NCBI RefSeq assembly: GCF_002343915.1
Contig: NZ_NETK01000001.1
Coordinates: forward strand, 1,240,001-1,304,000
Direction: 5' to 3'
Length of the DNA stretch: 64,000 nt
DNA from: Nannocystis exedens
GTDB taxonomy: Bacteria; Myxococcota_A; Polyangia; Nannocystales; Nannocystaceae
Each line of letters opens with the position of its first letter. The stretch's first letter is position 1. The position numbers and the translations under genes were made by a program. The notes under the pieces were generated by a model, which saw only the letters and a program-made list of their open reading frames with translations, was not told the origin of the DNA and made no database searches. Below are positions 40,939-49,436 of this stretch, piece after piece.

Positions 40939-41499
40939 TCAGCGGAACAGCCCCGAGCGCGGCGAGCTCAGCGCTCGCTCGAACTCCGCCAGCGCGGCGT
41001 CGAGGCGGGCCTGCAGCAGCGGATCGGGGATCGCCGAGCCCGCGCGCGCGGCCGCGATCTCGCGCACCGCCTGCAGCGAGGCGCCGCACGAGTCGAGCAC
41101 CGCCCGGACCTCGGGGCCGGCGCGGTCGACCTCGCCGGCGAGCTCCCAGGCCCGCTGCAGCGCCTCGTCGAAGCGCAGCGCGTCGAGCTGGCCGCGGAGC
41201 GTCGCCGCCTCGCGCACCAGCAGCGCGCCGGCAGGCGGGAGGTGGTCGAGGCGGGGCTCGGCCGGAGGCAGCGCCTTCACGACCGGCACGGCCCCGAGGA
41301 TCCGCCCCAGCGCCGGCGAGGTGAGCCCGCCGCAGAGAAACCACAGGCCCGAGAGGATCAGCGGACCCGCGTCGGCCGTGTCGCCCTCGATCCGGGGGAT
41401 CTCCAGCGCGTGCAGCACCAGCGACGGCAACGCGCTGACGATCGACCACAACGAGGCGACCGCGAACGTGCGCAGCGGCTCGCGTCCGTCGTCCTCCAT
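40939..41499 (-). CDS. Two-span membrane protein, unknown function
   Basis: 186 aa from ATG 41499 (GGGAG close upstream); ATG 41577 would add 26 Ala/Gly-rich residues. Two hydrophobic helices (TFAVASLWSIVSALPSLVLH; LILSGLWFLCGGLTSPAL) are followed by a helical cytoplasmic or periplasmic domain: LVREAATLRGQLDALRFDEA, QRAWELAGEVDRAG, LLQARLDAALAEFERALSS. The second half looks like a coiled helical bundle. No known family recognised. It lies 137 bp after the two-kinase-domain gene, on the same strand, and may be its partner. Confidence 0.6.
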   Translation of the reverse strand: MEDDGREPLRTFAVASLWSIVSALPSLVLHALEIPRIEGDTADAGPLILSGLWFLCGGLTSPALGRILGAVPVVKALPPAEPRLDHLPPAGALLVREAATLRGQLDALRFDEALQRAWELAGEVDRAGPEVRAVLDSCGASLQAVREIAAARAGSAIPDPLLQARLDAALAEFERALSSPRSGLFR

Positions 41500-41636
41500 G
41501 CTCCCGCTGAAACGCGGGCCGGCGGCCGCCGTTCTGCTGCCGGCCCCGGCGGCGGCGCTCGCCGGCGCCCGCGACATCGGCCCGCGGCGCACCCGGGCGG
41601 CCGCTGCGGTGCCACCGCTCGCCCCGTCGGCGCGGA

Positions 41637-43868
41637 TCAACCTCCGAGGTCGATCGTCAGCGCGTGGCGCACCGGCGCGCCCTCGAACTGCAGCGACGCG
41701 ATCGCCTCGCGGATGCAGCGGTCGAGCGGATGACGCTCGTCGACCGAGAGGTGCTGGATCTCGAGCAGCCGCGTCGGCCCGCCGGCCTCGAGCGCCAGCG
41801 CCAGCCGCCTCGGCGCCCCCGGGCACGCGCGCAGGCGCGGCGCCAGGGCCTCGACCGCGGCGACCACCTCGGCGCGGGTCGGCCCCGGCCTGGGCGCGGC
41901 GGTGGGCGGCGGATCGGCCCGCGGGGCGGCCTTCGCCGGCGCCGGCGCGTCGCGGGCCGCCGGCGCGTCCGAACCTGTCTCGGAGGACATGACGAAAAAG
42001 CCAGCCACGCCGAACGCCGCGGCCGCCAGCGCCCAGCCCAGCCGCCGCGCGCGCGGCCGCGCAGCTGTCTGAGAGGACATGTCCGTCCAGGCAGCCGCCG
42101 GCGCGCTCACCGGCGCCGCCGCGCGCGGGCGCGAGCCGGTCGAGGCCGCCGGCGGGGCCGTCCGCTCGCCGCGGTCGCTGTGGAGGCTGCGCAGCGCGTC
42201 GCGCTCGGCGCGGAGCAGCTCGAGCAGGTCGGCCATCGACTTGACGCGCAGCTCGGGGTCCTGGGCGAGGATGTCCTGAAAGTCAGCCGCGAGAAAAGTG
42301 TCCTCGAGCTGCGGCGCCGCGCGGACCACGTGCTCGCGCAGGCGCGCCGCGCCCTCGGCGGGCTCGGCGGCCAGCAGCTCGCGGATCACCGCGTTGGGCA
42401 TCTGCGCCCCGGTGATCAGCATGAACAGCACCGCGCCGAGCGAGTAGACGTCGCTGCGCTCCGACTTGGCGCCGCCGCGGAACAGCTCGGGCGCGGCGAA
42501 GCCGGGGTGGCCGAACGCGCGGCCGTCGTCGCCGCGGTGGCGGGGGGCCGGCGCGTAGCGCTGGTCGGTGCGGGCGTAGAACGCGTCGAGGAAGCGGCAC
42601 TCGCTGAGGTCGATGATGCGCGGCCGCGGCGGCAGGCTGCGCTCGAGCATCAGGTTGGTGAAGCTGAGGTCGCCGTGGAGGATCCCGCGGGCGTGCGCGT
42701 CCTGCAGCGCCTCGGCCAGCTCGATCACCAGCTCGACCGCCGCCAGCGGCTCCATCGGCCCGCGCTGGATCGTGCGCGCCAGCGGCTCGCCGTCGATCAG
42801 CTCCTCGACCAGGTACCACGAGCCGTCGTCGTTGTAGTCGCACTCGTAGATCCGCGGGAACGCGCGGTGGGTCAGCTTGTCGAGCGCCATCGCCTCGCGG
42901 CACAGGTCGGCCAGCACCGGCGTGCGGGCCAGCGTGCGCGGCAAGATCTTGACCGCGACGTCGCGCCCGAGCACGTGGTGATGGGCGCGCCACGTCTGCC
43001 CGCACTTGCCCTGCCCGAGCAGCGTGCGCAGCTCGAGCCGGCGCGCGTACAGCCGCGGCGGGGCCGAGGCGCTGCAGCTCGCGTCGCCGGCGTCGCTGCA
43101 GCCCGGCTGCTCCGGCGGCGCCGGCACGAGGTCGGGCGCCGGCGGCCACACCTGCGGCTCGGGCCGCAGCACCGGCTGCGTCGCCGCCAGCTTGTGCGGC
43201 CACACCTCCATGCCCGCGGCCAGCCACGCCGCGCGCAGCTCGTCGGCGCGGAGCTGCGGGTGGCCGGCGACGTCGCTCGCCAGCTCGAGCACGCGTCGCA
43301 GCGGCTCGGGCACCGGCTCGGCCGGGTCGTCGCGGTCCATCAGCGCCTTCAAGGTGCGCCCGAGCTGGGCCAGGTCGGCGCGCGGCGAGCGATCGCCGGC
43401 CGCGTCGTCGCTGCGCGGCGCCGTCAGCAGGCGGGCCACCCCCGCGTCGCTCCAGCGGATGTTGCGGGCGTTGACCGCCCCATGAGACAGGCCGTGCTCG
43501 TGCAGGCACATCAGCGCCTCGGCGATCTGCAGCCCGACCTGCCACGCCGTGTCGAGGGCCAGCGGCGCCTGCGTCCACCGCTGCGCCAGCGACACCCCGC
43601 CCTCGTCCTCGCGGACGAAGTACGGGTGGCCGTCGCCGCCGACCCCGTGATCGACGACCGCGGCGATGTACGCGTGGCGCAGCGCCGCCAGCAGCTTGGC
43701 CTCGCGACCGAACCGCTCCGCCGCCGCCGCCGGCAGCGCGTGCTGCAGCGACACCACCTGCACCCGCGTCCGCGCGCGCTCGTCGTGCGCCACGTACACG
43801 CTGTGCCCCGGCTCCTCGTCGATCCGCTCGACCAGGCGGAACCGGGGCGACTCGGGCGCGGCGGGCAT
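41637..43868 (-). CDS. Membrane protein with pseudokinase plus Ser/Thr kinase domains
   Basis: 743 aa from ATG 43868. Two kinase-like domains: the first (about 8-230) keeps only parts of the fold (HSVYVAHDERARTRVQVV; AALRHAYIAAVVDHGV) and has LSHGAVNARNIRW in place of HRD, so it is probably catalytically dead. The second (about 285-560) has LLGQGKCGQTWRAHH, VAVKILPR, HGDLSFTNLM (D and N kept, R of HRD replaced by G) and DLSECRF instead of DFG, so its activity is also questionable. After a Pro/Ser linker comes one membrane span (LGWALAAAAFGVAGFFV) and a C-terminal domain (VVAAVEALAPRLRAC to HALTIDLGG) of the type found at the ends of periplasmic TonB/AgmX-like proteins. Repeat copies flank the span. 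Confidence 0.82.
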   Translation of the reverse strand: MPAAPESPRFRLVERIDEEPGHSVYVAHDERARTRVQVVSLQHALPAAAAERFGREAKLLAALRHAYIAAVVDHGVGGDGHPYFVREDEGGVSLAQRWTQAPLALDTAWQVGLQIAEALMCLHEHGLSHGAVNARNIRWSDAGVARLLTAPRSDDAAGDRSPRADLAQLGRTLKALMDRDDPAEPVPEPLRRVLELASDVAGHPQLRADELRAAWLAAGMEVWPHKLAATQPVLRPEPQVWPPAPDLVPAPPEQPGCSDAGDASCSASAPPRLYARRLELRTLLGQGKCGQTWRAHHHVLGRDVAVKILPRTLARTPVLADLCREAMALDKLTHRAFPRIYECDYNDDGSWYLVEELIDGEPLARTIQRGPMEPLAAVELVIELAEALQDAHARGILHGDLSFTNLMLERSLPPRPRIIDLSECRFLDAFYARTDQRYAPAPRHRGDDGRAFGHPGFAAPELFRGGAKSERSDVYSLGAVLFMLITGAQMPNAVIRELLAAEPAEGAARLREHVVRAAPQLEDTFLAADFQDILAQDPELRVKSMADLLELLRAERDALRSLHSDRGERTAPPAASTGSRPRAAAPVSAPAAAWTDMSSQTAARPRARRLGWALAAAAFGVAGFFVMSSETGSDAPAARDAPAPAKAAPRADPPPTAAPRPGPTRAEVVAAVEALAPRLRACPGAPRRLALALEAGGPTRLLEIQHLSVDERHPLDRCIREAIASLQFEGAPVRHALTIDLGG
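41974..42087. repeat. Two hairpin repeats flanking the kinase's membrane span
   Basis: CTGTCTCGGAGGACAT (41975-41990) and TGTCT-GAGA-GGACA (42066-42079, then TGTCC), each with one mismatch in the arms. On the minus strand they encode TDMSSQTA before and VMSSETGS after the transmembrane segment, that is, the same MSS-(Q/E)T peptide twice. Confidence 0.65.
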
Positions 43869-43970
43869 CTCCGGGAGCGTGCCTCGTCGGCCCCGCGAAC
43901 GCAATTGCGGCGCGCGTCACCCGCTGCGCGGCGCCTCGCGCTGGCCGGATTGTGGTATGCATGCGGGGCG

Positions 43971-44941
43971 ATGAATCCTTGCCTGTGCATCGTCCTCGCC
44001 GTCAGCATCGCGGCAGGTCCGGTCCCCAAGGCGCCGCCGTCGACGTTCGCGCAGCTCGAGCGGCACATGCAGGAGCTCGTCGAACAGGAGCGGTTCGACG
44101 AGCTCGCGCGCGACGGCGAGACGGCGTTCGCGCGCGTCGACCTGGAGCCGTGGCAGCGCCGCGAGCTCGCCTTCTACGCGCTGCGCGGCTACCACCGGAT
44201 GTACGACGCCACCGGCCGACCCGCGGGGCTGTGCCGGGCTCGTACTTTGTTGCGTCGCGTCGAGCGAGAGGTCGGCCTCGGCGACGCCGCTGCCGTCGCC
44301 TCGCGCCTGCGCGACGTCACCGAGTCGGGGCTGGCGAAGCAGGGGCCGAAGGACCCCTGCGGCAAAGCGCGAGCGGCCGCCGGCGCACCTCCATCGAGCC
44401 CGGGCGAGCTGTTGCCGGTGCTGCGCACGAAGCCCGCCCTGCCGCCGCCGACCGACGATTCGCAACCTGTCCTGATCGACATCCCGCGCCGGCAGCTCTC
44501 GCGCCCGCCGGCCGCCACGCCCCCGGCACCTGCGCGCGAGCCGGCCCCGCGGCCGCGCCGACGACCGACCCCGAGCCCGACGTCCGCTCGCGCAACCGCG
44601 TCCTCGCCGGCAGCCTGCTCCTCGTCCTCGGTCTCGGCCTCGGCGCCGGCATGGGCGCGGCGCTGTGGTACCGCAGCGAGGCCAACGGCGAGATCGTCGA
44701 GATCGGCGAGCGCGTCGACGCCGAGCTGCGACGGATCACGCCGATGGAGTTCGACCGGGTGACCCACCTCGCCGACGTCTACCGCACGCTCACCCCGGTG
44801 GCCGGCGTCACCGGGGCGGCCGCCGGCATCGCCGCCGTCACCGGCATCGTCTTGCTGGCGACGCCGCAGCGCGGACGCACCACCGCCCGCGTGTCGGCCA
44901 CCCCGTGGTCGGCGATGTTGACGCTCTCGGGCCGCTTCTGA
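43971..44941 (+). pseudogene. Secreted helical/Pro-rich/membrane protein interrupted by a frameshift
   Basis: Two open segments in different frames form one plausible protein. From ATG 43971: signal-like MNPCLCIVLAVSIAAG, a helical TPR-like part (FAQLERHMQELVEQERFDEL, ELAFYALRGYHRMYDATG) and a Pro-rich arm up to about 44570. The frame then switches to the overlapping one and continues as DVRSRNRVLAGSLLLVLG (membrane span), a helical stretch, AGVTGAAAGIAAVTGIVLLA (second span) and the end MLTLSGRF. Total length 971 nt is not a multiple of three (remainder 2), so a single lost base would restore it. The break lies in a C/G-rich run (about 44515-44575). It could be a sequencing error, a true mutation or recoding. 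Architecture matches the protein at 15344-16369. Confidence 0.6.
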
Positions 44942-45474
44942 GCGCCCTCCGCCGCGACTCGACGCGCACCCCGTGACGCGCCCTGCGTGCAGTCGACGAC
45001 CTCCGCGATCGCGATGGCGGACGTGGGCCAATGGCATGAGTCGGCCCACCTCGCCGTTGTGACATTCGCAGCACCACGTCACAGGCGCGAAGGACATGTC
45101 TCTTCGGACATCCAGTGCGCCGTCCGCGCCCAACCCTCGCGCGGCCGCTCGATCGCGCGCGCTCGGGACCCCCGCGTGTCCCCAAGATCCCCCGTCCGTG
45201 CACTTCCGCGCCGCGCGAAATCATGACGTGAGCGCCGGCGCGCGCGCGCGCGTGATGTCGAGACCGCGGCCTGCCACGAATTCGCCGGCCGGGCCGCCCG
45301 CACGGGGTCGACATTGACAACCCGCGGCCAATCGGCAGACCGAGCAGAATGGCAGCAAACACGGGTCTACTCGACAATCGACGGTCGGCGAACTCGCCTG
45401 CGCCCTCGAAGTCACGCCCATGTCGACCCGCGAACTCGCCGGGCTCGGCTACCCTCTTGTGCGCGGACCCGGAG
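44942..45474. other. 533-bp intergenic region
   Basis: Between two plus-strand genes. It contains a repeat-family unit AAGGACATGTCTCTTCGGACATCC (45091-45114) and a (CG)-rich alternating run GCGCGCGCGCGCGTG (45238-45252). No gene; no clear promoter. Confidence 0.45.
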
Positions 45475-47121
45475 ATGAAGCGGCGAGCCTCCCCCAGCCT
45501 CCCGGGCATCGTCGTGCTCGGGCTCGCGGCCTGTACGGCGCCCGGTCTCGGCCCCCTCACCTACGACCAGCCGCCGGGGGAGACGTCGACATCCGCCGCC
45601 AGCGGCGCCAGCGACGGCGCTCCCCCGACCACCGACGAGCCGGTGCCGACCACCGGGACCACCGGCGAGCCCTCGGACCCGAGCACCGCCGGCAGCGGCT
45701 CCACCGGCGAGACCGGCAGCACCACCGCCGACGCCCCGCTCGCGCCGCCCGCGATCGTCGAGAACATCCTCGGCCCGGACCCGCTGGAGCAGCCCGGGCC
45801 GGTCGTCGCCCAGATCGGCACTGCCTACGCCGAAGGCGTGCGCATGCAGATCGACGGCGGTCCGGCGATCGAGCTCGGCCCCGCCGGCGATGACCAATTC
45901 CAGGGCGAGATCGCCGTCCACACCGCGCTGGACAACGGCCCGCACCTCGCCACCTTCGTCGCCTGGCGCGACGAACTCGAGAGCGAGCCGCTCGAGATCC
46001 CGTTCACCGTCGCCCTGCCGCCGCCCGGCAGCGAGCTGTTCTGGGAGGGCGACAACGCGATCGGCAAGGGCACCGTGGTCGCCCTCGCGGTCACGCCGAA
46101 GCCCGAGCTCATCGAGCTCGGCACCTACTATCCTCAGGGACAGGCGCGCTGCTACCTGCGCCGGCGCGACCTCGACGGCACCTGGGGTGCGGGCGACCTG
46201 TTCGAGGTCAAGCCGGGCCTGCCGTGCAGCGCCATCGACCTCGCGGTCGACGACCAGGGGGCGCTGCACGTCCTCGTCGACAAGCTCGAGGACGGCGAGC
46301 TGCGCTGGTGGCTCGGCAAGTTCGACGCCTGGGCCGGCGACCCGACCAATGTCGGCAGCGGCGTCGTCGGCGACGTCGCCCGCGCCCTCGCCCTCGCCGA
46401 CGACCGCCTCGCCGTGTGCGGCACCAAGCCCGATGGCAAGCTCGCCACCGCGGCGGTGTGGCTGTTCATCGCGGGCGAACCCGGCAAGAACCTGACCTAC
46501 GATTATGTGCCGGACACCGACCCGCCCGTGCTCATCGGCTTCAACGAAGCGCCCAACGACTGCGGCTTCGTCAACGAGCACCTGCTCGTGACCGGCGAGC
46601 TCAGGGGCTGGCACGACAAGGACACAATTCGGGTGCGGCAGTTCCTGCTCGACATCCACGCCTCCGACGAGAGCCCCGTGTGGCGCGTCGCCCCGCCGGA
46701 CAGCGGCAGCCAGAGCGGCGGCCGTGTCCTGGCCGTCGACGCCGGCGGGCGGGCGATGACCGGCGGCTACTTCTGCGGCGATCCATGTGAGCACACCTCC
46801 GAGCTGCGGATGTTCAGCGACAGCGGCAGCCAGGTCTGGCAGCGCTCGCTCGATCCGCTGCTCGCCGACCCGCGGGCGCTCGCCTGGCACCCTGCCGGCT
46901 ACGTCGTGTTCGTCGCCGCCCGCGACGGCCCGCAGGGCTCGACCTCGTTCTTCGCCGAGGCGTGGTTCCCGCTGGAGGCCAAGCCGCTCTGGTCCTACGA
47001 CCACCAGGACGCGCTCGCGGTCCACACCCCCACGGCCCTGGCGATCGGGCCGTACGGCCAGATCTACGCCGGCGGCATGACGGCCGGCGGCTACCCCGCC
47101 GTCGCCTTCATCGCCCCGTAG
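45475..47121 (+). CDS. Lipoprotein with beta-propeller-like repeats
   Basis: 548 aa from ATG 45475 (GGAG adjacent). Lipobox LGLAAC (Cys20), a Thr/Ser/Gly/Glu stalk of about 70 residues, an Ig-like part (VRMQIDGGPAIELGP to PLEIPFTVALPPPG), then about 380 residues of strand-rich repeats reminiscent of delta-60/SBBP-type propellers: GTVVALAVTPKPELI, AIDLAVDDQGALHVLV, RVLAVDAGGRAMTGGYFCG, ALAIGPYGQIYAGGMTAGG. Common as surface proteins in myxobacteria; ligand unknown. A CTCAGGGACAGG sequence at 46134-46145 may be a worn repeat copy. Convergent with the next gene with only 10 bp between stops, the one tight convergent pair lacking a palindrome. Confidence 0.78.
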   Translation: MKRRASPSLPGIVVLGLAACTAPGLGPLTYDQPPGETSTSAASGASDGAPPTTDEPVPTTGTTGEPSDPSTAGSGSTGETGSTTADAPLAPPAIVENILGPDPLEQPGPVVAQIGTAYAEGVRMQIDGGPAIELGPAGDDQFQGEIAVHTALDNGPHLATFVAWRDELESEPLEIPFTVALPPPGSELFWEGDNAIGKGTVVALAVTPKPELIELGTYYPQGQARCYLRRRDLDGTWGAGDLFEVKPGLPCSAIDLAVDDQGALHVLVDKLEDGELRWWLGKFDAWAGDPTNVGSGVVGDVARALALADDRLAVCGTKPDGKLATAAVWLFIAGEPGKNLTYDYVPDTDPPVLIGFNEAPNDCGFVNEHLLVTGELRGWHDKDTIRVRQFLLDIHASDESPVWRVAPPDSGSQSGGRVLAVDAGGRAMTGGYFCGDPCEHTSELRMFSDSGSQVWQRSLDPLLADPRALAWHPAGYVVFVAARDGPQGSTSFFAEAWFPLEAKPLWSYDHQDALAVHTPTALAIGPYGQIYAGGMTAGGYPAVAFIAP

Positions 47122-47131
47122 TTCGCGGCGC

Positions 47132-48253
47132 TCACTGGGGGATGAAGGCCGAGCAGGCCTCGCTGATGCGATCGGTCGCCACGTCGAACCCGGGCCGGTA
47201 GTCCTCGTCGTCGTTGTCGGCGATGTACCAGTACGGGAAGTAATACTTGACCAGGTCGCACACGGTGTCCCACGGGTCGCACTCCGGCTCCTGGATGCTG
47301 AACATCACCACGGAGCTGGGGTCGCCGTGCTTGGCGTTCGTGATCGCCTCCGCCCACAGCTTCGGCTTGCCCTCCGAGTCCGTGTCGAGCGTGTTGGAGA
47401 TGAACGTGATCATCAGCAGCGCGTCGTCGCGGATGAAGCCCTCGTTGCAGCCGCCGGGGCCGTTCAGCGCCGGGGACACCGCCGCGGTCACCGCCTCGCC
47501 GAGCTCGGCGTCGCCGTTGAGGCCGACCTGGGCCATACAGGCGAAGGTCCCGACCGGATCCGGCTGCTCGCGGGTGAAGTAGCGGCGGCCGCCGAGGAGC
47601 CCGCAGTCGTGGTTCGACGCGCCCTTGCCGGCCGGGAAGACCGTCCCGGCGCCCAGCGTCGTGTCGCAGGCGGTGAGCTCGGCCACCGCCTCGCACGGGT
47701 AATCCGGGACGGAGCACCCCTCGGGGCTGCAATCCTCGTTGCACAGAGGATGGCCCCACGTCTCGTCGGGGTCGATCACCATGATGTGATAGTCGAAATC
47801 GGCGAACTTGCTCTCGATCGTCTCCATGAAGTACGGGAACGCCTCGATGAGCCGCGCCTGCATGACGTCCATGAAGGCATAGCGCGAGATGACGAACAGG
47901 AAGTCGATCTTCCCCTTGCACCCGACCGGGTGCGGATCGCCGAGGTCGGGCACCCCGAGGTCCTGCAGCGGCGCGGCCGCGGTCGTGCTCGTGCTCGTGC
48001 TCGCCTCGCCGCCGGTGCTGCTCGTCGAGCTGTCCTCCGGGACAGGTACCGTCGTCGACGTGGTGCCGGTCGACGGATCGGGCGCCTCGCCCGTCGAGGC
48101 CGGCGCGGTGATCGCGGGCGGGATGGCGAACGACGAGGCGGTCGGGTCCGGACCCTCGCACCCGCCGGCGAGCACGGCCGCGGCGAGGCTCGGCCAGGCG
48201 CCATGGCGACGAGGACGGCGGCGGGGTGGCGCCGCGCGCGAATGCATTGACAT
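47132..48253 (-). CDS. VWA-like lipoprotein with degenerate MIDAS
   Basis: 373 aa. The N-terminus is uncertain: ATGs at 48253 and 48247 lie in a TGACATGTCC repeat copy with no good Shine-Dalgarno. Signal WPSLAAAVLAGGC gives Cys32, then a Pro/Thr/Ser stalk with a TGTCC-TCCG-GGACA repeat (48031-48044). The main domain starts CKGKIDFLFVISRYAFMDVM: where VWA domains have DxSxS there is VISRY, so the metal site appears lost. It continues FDYHIMVIDPDETWGHPLC, a Cys-rich insert (CNEDCSPEGCSVPDYPC), ALLMITFISNTLDT and ends ISEACSAFIPQ. This form of metal-free VWA lipoprotein recurs in myxobacteria. Convergent with the preceding gene. Confidence 0.72.
   Translation of the reverse strand: MSMHSRAAPPRRRPRRHGAWPSLAAAVLAGGCEGPDPTASSFAIPPAITAPASTGEAPDPSTGTTSTTVPVPEDSSTSSTGGEASTSTSTTAAAPLQDLGVPDLGDPHPVGCKGKIDFLFVISRYAFMDVMQARLIEAFPYFMETIESKFADFDYHIMVIDPDETWGHPLCNEDCSPEGCSVPDYPCEAVAELTACDTTLGAGTVFPAGKGASNHDCGLLGGRRYFTREQPDPVGTFACMAQVGLNGDAELGEAVTAAVSPALNGPGGCNEGFIRDDALLMITFISNTLDTDSEGKPKLWAEAITNAKHGDPSSVVMFSIQEPECDPWDTVCDLVKYYFPYWYIADNDDEDYRPGFDVATDRISEACSAFIPQ
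48030..48045. repeat. CTGTCC-TCCG-GGACAG hairpin in the stalk of a lipoprotein gene
   Basis: Perfect 6-bp arms, TCCG loop, encoding VPEDSS in the Thr/Ser stalk. A second copy (GACATGTCCGCGGGGACAGG, 48250-48269) spans the start codon region of the same gene. Confidence 0.75.
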
Positions 48254-48490
48254 GTCCGCGGGGACAGGCGCGGCGATTGGCCCCGGACCCTCCTCCCTCG
48301 ATTCGGCCGCGGAGCTCGCGCCGGACTGGCCGGCGCGCGAGGACGCGGCAGGGTGTGGGCCCTCGCAGGCCGGCGATGGGGCCAGGACTGCACTCATTCC
48401 CCGCACGTCCCCAGCTTACCCCGACCGGGCGCAACCGCGCCGCGCGGAAACGTGAGGTTCGAGGCTGCACATCGGCGCAGGTTCGCGCCT

Positions 48491-48512
48491 GACATGGCCT
48501 TTTCGCCATGTC
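48491..48512. repeat. GACATGGC/GCCATGTC hairpin
   Basis: Perfect 8-bp arms (48491-48498, 48505-48512) with loop CTTTTC, in the gap 3' of the membrane protein at 48546-49103 (minus strand). When transcribed it starts 33 nt after that stop. Confidence 0.75.
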
Positions 48513-48545
48513 CTCAAGGGCGATCGATGACGACGTTCTCGCCGC

Positions 48546-49103
48546 TCAGCCGTTCGGCGACGGCCGTCCCGGCGGCAGGGCGCGCCGGCGCAGCGCCGCG
48601 GCCGTGCGGGCGATGGTCGTCAATTCGGTCCACGGCCGCTCGGCGGCGGTCGGATCGCCTCCGATCCATTCGCACGGTTGATCGCGGTACGGGTCTGTCG
48701 GCAGGGCTCGCATCTCGCGGGCGCCGGCCTCGAGGGCGGCCTTGAGGCGGGACAGCGCCGCCGCGTCGGGGCTGAACAGCTGCGGCGCCGCCTGTACCGT
48801 GAGCCAGGTGCGAATGACCAGAGCGGCGACCGCCGCGATCGCGGCCATCCACAGGAAGCCGGGGGCCGGGGCCGTGAACACCACCGCTGCCAGCCCTGCC
48901 CACACCATCCACGCCCACGCCGGCAGCCCGAGCGACGCCGCCAGGCTGCCCGGTCGGGCGTGTTCCAGCTCCGGCCGGGCGCCGAGCGCCAATTGGTCGA
49001 CCAGCGCCCGCCGACGCAGGTCGCGCTGGATCTGCCGCGCCAGCTGCTCGGCCTCCGTGAGCGCCACGAGGGCCGCTCGCGCGCCGGAGGAATCGTGGGT
49101 CAC
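48546..49103 (-). CDS. Two-span membrane protein, unknown function
   Basis: 185 aa if translation begins at GTG 49103; no ATG is available nearby and no good Shine-Dalgarno is seen, so the start is tentative. N-terminal helix (ALTEAEQLARQIQRDLRRRA), then two membrane spans (WAWMVWAGLAAVVFTA; LWMAAIAAVAALVIRTWL) and a cytoplasmic helical/acidic C-terminus (ALSRLKAALEAGAREMRALP; CEWIGGDPTAAERPW). The third-position GC pattern supports coding. Family not recognised. Confidence 0.55.
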   Translation of the reverse strand: MTHDSSGARAALVALTEAEQLARQIQRDLRRRALVDQLALGARPELEHARPGSLAASLGLPAWAWMVWAGLAAVVFTAPAPGFLWMAAIAAVAALVIRTWLTVQAAPQLFSPDAAALSRLKAALEAGAREMRALPTDPYRDQPCEWIGGDPTAAERPWTELTTIARTAAALRRRALPPGRPSPNG

Positions 49104-49436
49104 GATCGCAGGGTACGGCACAATCGCCGGCTGTCCTCGTCCTCGCAGGGGCGAATCCGCGCTCTGCGGGGCTGACGGATCCAGGGAACGGCGCTTCGCG
49201 TCCCTTGCGCACTTTTTCGAGTCCGCGCATGGACCGGGGGGGAGCCGTCCCTGGGCAATGCCCTTGCTTCGTGGTGACTCACCTCGGCCCTGGCCTCGAT
49301 CGTGACGGTGAGCATCTGCATTGTGGGGTGTCGCTCGGAGACACCCCAATCGTCCTGTCGCGCGCCGGCGCGCTTCGCCATGCGCGGCTGGCGGAACCCT
49401 AGACAGCACCAGGTGATATGATAGCTTCGTAGGGAT
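49104..49436. other. 333-bp divergent intergenic region with an inverted repeat
   Basis: GGGGTGTC (49325-49332) / GACACCCC (49340-49347) is a perfect 8-bp stem with a 7-nt loop, about 90 bp before the plus-strand start, and may be an operator. No gene. The region should hold promoters for both neighbours. Confidence 0.5.
49414..49422 (+). promoter_or_regulatory. Possible extended -10 promoter (TGATATGAT)
   Basis: TG-N-TATGAT at 49414-49422 is a good extended -10 in otherwise GC-rich DNA, 14 bp before the ATG at 49437. Transcription from here would leave only a 6-9 nt leader, so the mRNA would be nearly leaderless. No matching -35. Confidence 0.3.

Noticed and set aside
41664..44762. 1032-aa plus-strand open frame
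   Set aside because: Most of it is antisense to the two-domain kinase gene. Only the last part from ATG 43971 is real coding sequence, and that is described as the frameshifted gene.
45238..45252. Z-DNA-like CG run as a regulatory site
   Set aside because: A short alternating CG run is common in DNA of this composition; no supporting context.
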